This document shows positions 5,911 through 7,356 of a DNA stretch of 7,356 nt, piece by piece. The stretch is from Pseudomonadota bacterium (GTDB lineage: Bacteria > Pseudomonadota > Gammaproteobacteria > Arenicellales > Arenicellaceae): assembly GCA_018660405.1 (NCBI GenBank), contig JABJKL010000246.1, positions 1 to 7,356 on the forward strand. The letters are read 5' to 3'. Position 1 is the stretch's first letter. Every line of letters begins with the position of its first letter. Under the pieces are notes generated by a model. The model did no database searches. It was not told where the DNA came from and saw only the letters and a list, made by a program, of their open reading frames with translations. The position numbers and the translations under genes were made by a program.

Positions 5911-6783
5911 TCAGATTTGCGTCTTGTACCAATCGATCACCTGCTCTCCAGTCCAGAGCAATACATCGGGCTTGGACGTGATGTGCTTATAAACCTGCTC
6001 GACATATTTGCAGCGGTGGGGTACCCCAGACAGGAAAGTGTGCATGCTAATTCCCATGATGCGGGTAATGTTGGCGGAATCTTCATACAAGCGATCAAAC
6101 TGATCGATGCAGCGTTTGGCAAACTCTTCTGACGAATGTTGTTGCAGGGCCATGATGGGGATGTCATTGGTTTCCAGCGGATAGGGGATTGAATATATTT
6201 TTTTGCCAGAATGGGTCTTAAGTTCTACCGGTTGATCATCCAATGGCCAATCGGCGACATATTCGATACCGGCTTCTGACAACAAATCGAGGGTTTCCAT
6301 GGTTTCGGTCAAGCCGGGGCTTTCCCAGCCAGCCGGTGGTTTACCGGTAAAGCTTTTGATCGCCTCGACAGTGCGTTGAATGTGATCCGCCTGATCATTC
6401 AGTTTGTGCATGGGGCCCTGAATAAAGCCGTGCCCCATAAACTCCCACTCGCCTTTCAGAGCTTCTTCGGCGATGCGGGAATAAGACTCCAATGCAGTTC
6501 CGTTTATTGCCAATGTTGGAGTGACGCCGTACTCGGCCAATATGTCTCGTATCCGCCAGAAACCAACCCGATTGCCGTATTCATGCCATGACCAGTTGGG
6601 CACATCGGGTAGCAGTGGTTGGCCCATGGGTGGTGGCAAGATCATGCGAGGCTGAGCGCTGGTAGAACCCCAATGCTCCACATTGACGATTGTCCAGACC
6701 GCCATGCGTGCGTTGTCTGGCAACTTCAAAGGCGGACGGTCGACAATGGCTGAATAGGGTAAGCGCTCTCTCGGTGATTGCAT
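5911..6783 (-). CDS. NodB-fold polysaccharide deacetylase-like protein, PuuE (metal-independent allantoinase)-related
   Basis: A 290-residue cytoplasmic protein (no signal) of the carbohydrate esterase 4/NodB superfamily, in the branch that holds PuuE allantoinase and related C-N hydrolases. MAVWTIVNVEHW (27-38) is the first strand; the metal-binding T-x-D-D of true deacetylases is replaced by N-V-E-H. Next come YGNRVGFWRIRDILAEYGV (69-87) and LAINGTAL, typical of the branch. FMGHGFIQGPMH (115-126) corresponds to motif 2, with His118 and His126. GWESPG (152-157) stands where deacetylases have R-x-P. GISMHTFLSGVPHR (244-257) is the last motif, with His248. Length matches PuuE-like proteins (about 300). 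A strong ribosome site precedes the ATG. It starts 30 bases after the dehydrogenase gene ends, so the two are surely co-transcribed. Substrate unknown: a ureide or amide is likelier than a polysaccharide given the lack of a signal peptide, but this is inference. Confidence 0.85.
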   Translation of the reverse strand: MQSPRERLPYSAIVDRPPLKLPDNARMAVWTIVNVEHWGSTSAQPRMILPPPMGQPLLPDVPNWSWHEYGNRVGFWRIRDILAEYGVTPTLAINGTALESYSRIAEEALKGEWEFMGHGFIQGPMHKLNDQADHIQRTVEAIKSFTGKPPAGWESPGLTETMETLDLLSEAGIEYVADWPLDDQPVELKTHSGKKIYSIPYPLETNDIPIMALQQHSSEEFAKRCIDQFDRLYEDSANITRIMGISMHTFLSGVPHRCKYVEQVYKHITSKPDVLLWTGEQVIDWYKTQI

Positions 6784-6790
6784 ATTTATT

Positions 6791-6796
6791 CTCCTC
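6791..6796 (-). promoter_or_regulatory. Ribosome binding site of the NodB-like gene
   Basis: GAGGAG on the minus strand, 7 bases before the ATG at 6783. It is the best translation signal on the minus strand of this window and sets the start, giving residues 1-20 (MQSPRERLPYSAIVDRPPLK) as the true N-terminus. Confidence 0.85.
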
Positions 6797-6813
6797 GTTT
6801 CAATTCGGTGGTG

Positions 6814-7356
6814 TTAGTTCGGTCGTTTCAGTCCGGCCATTTCTTCAAGTACCCGGCAAACGCTGGCAGTGTCCAGCTTGTCCATGCCCTTGGTCATAGC
6901 CGCATTGTAGATGTCTTTGCCTGCGTCAAACAATGGTGTTGGACAGTTCAGGTTTTTGGCGAACTCGTCGATAATATTCATGTCTTTTTGCCAGATGTCC
7001 ATCTTCATGGTGGCGTTATCGTAATTATCGTCGGCCATCATTGGTCCGCGCAACTCAAATATGCGCGAATTGCCAGCGCCGTCTTTAATCACATTATAAA
7101 TGGTTGCTGGGTCGAGTCCGGCTTTCATACCCAGCACCATGGCCTCGCCCGAGGCGACGTTGTGGATGTGGATCAAATAGTTAGCGACGAATTTCATCCG
7201 GCTGCCATTGCCGAAATCACCGACATGAAAATGGGATCGGGCAAAGCCCTCAAAAATGGGCACGCAGGTTTTTGCGGCTACTTCATCACCACTTACATAG
7301 ACCGACAAATCCCGGTTCGCCGCCTGAGCGCCAGTACCACTGATCGGGCAGTCGAG
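6814..7356 (-). CDS. Beta-hydroxyacid dehydrogenase (3-hydroxyisobutyrate dehydrogenase family), C-terminal part, runs off right edge
   Basis: 180 residues are visible; the N-terminal NAD(P)-binding Rossmann domain (about 115 residues, with G-x-G-x-x-G) lies beyond the edge. The visible part opens with LDCPISGTGAQAANRDLSVYVSGDE, matching the substrate-loop motif D-A-P-V-S-G-G of the family but with a G-T-G-A-Q variant. GNGSRMKFVANYL (49-61 of the fragment) holds the catalytic lysine (Lys55) and Asn59 in the usual K-x-x-x-N arrangement, followed by the all-helical C-terminal domain: SGEAMVLGMKAGLDP, the MKMDIWQKDMNIIDEFAK helix, PTPLFDAGKDIYNAA and the terminal DTASVCRVLEEMAG. The family oxidises 3-hydroxyisobutyrate, tartronate semialdehyde, 2-hydroxymethylglutarate, L-threonate and similar beta-hydroxyacids with NAD(P). 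An in-frame TTG at 7308 is not a start, since the frame is open and conserved right to the edge. It is followed at 30 bases by the NodB-like gene in one transcript. Substrate not determinable. Confidence 0.92.
   Translation of the reverse strand, partial: LDCPISGTGAQAANRDLSVYVSGDEVAAKTCVPIFEGFARSHFHVGDFGNGSRMKFVANYLIHIHNVASGEAMVLGMKAGLDPATIYNVIKDGAGNSRIFELRGPMMADDNYDNATMKMDIWQKDMNIIDEFAKNLNCPTPLFDAGKDIYNAAMTKGMDKLDTASVCRVLEEMAGLKRPN

Noticed and set aside
7306..7308. TTG at 7308 as the start of a short dehydrogenase
   Set aside because: The reading frame stays open to the window edge and encodes the conserved D-C-P-I-S-G loop upstream of it, so the gene is a fragment of a longer one.

Overview
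This 7.36 kb window is a gene-dense piece of a bacterial chromosome. It looks like a Gram-negative proteobacterium, possibly a marine gammaproteobacterium. The reasons are a complete tripartite tricarboxylate transporter (TTT) with its periplasmic Bug-type binding protein, Sec-type signal peptides, short intergenic gaps, GGAGG-type ribosome sites, and GC content by eye in the mid to high 40s percent. The lineage is inferred, since no rRNA or marker gene is present. No tRNA, rRNA, CRISPR array, insertion sequence or phage gene was found.

Layout. (A) 1-3465, minus strand: an operon-like series tctC (3465-2512), tctB (2484-2020), tctA (1949-453), then the N-terminal part of an MmgE/PrpD-family gene (419 to the left edge). 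A binding protein, its two membrane subunits and a probable dehydratase/epimerase-type enzyme together suggest uptake of a carboxylic acid and its first conversion. (B) 3466-3824: a 359-base divergent intergenic region. (C) 3825-4565, plus strand: a single gene for an NADP-binding Rossmann protein of the F420-reductase-like (Fno) family. Unusually, it starts with an export signal that carries a Lys-Arg twin-arginine-like motif. A strong intrinsic terminator follows at 4656-4687. (D) 4746-7356, minus strand: the C-terminal part of a beta-hydroxyacid (3-hydroxyisobutyrate-type) dehydrogenase entering from the right edge, then a PuuE/NodB-like deacetylase-fold protein with an excellent ribosome site, then a secreted two-domain DUF6152-type protein.

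How they may work together. The two minus-strand blocks look like parts of a small-molecule catabolic island: transporter plus MmgE/PrpD on one side, and a dehydrogenase plus an amidohydrolase-like NodB-fold protein on the other. The substrate cannot be read from the sequence. A carboxylate or a ureide-type compound is a reasonable hypothesis, no more. The points most worth a second look are the exported NADP-binding Rossmann protein, the DUF6152 protein whose predicted mature N-terminus is His-His (a possible copper 'histidine brace'), the 87% AT repeat-bearing gap in front of tctA with no Shine-Dalgarno, and the altered motifs in the NodB-like and dehydrogenase proteins.
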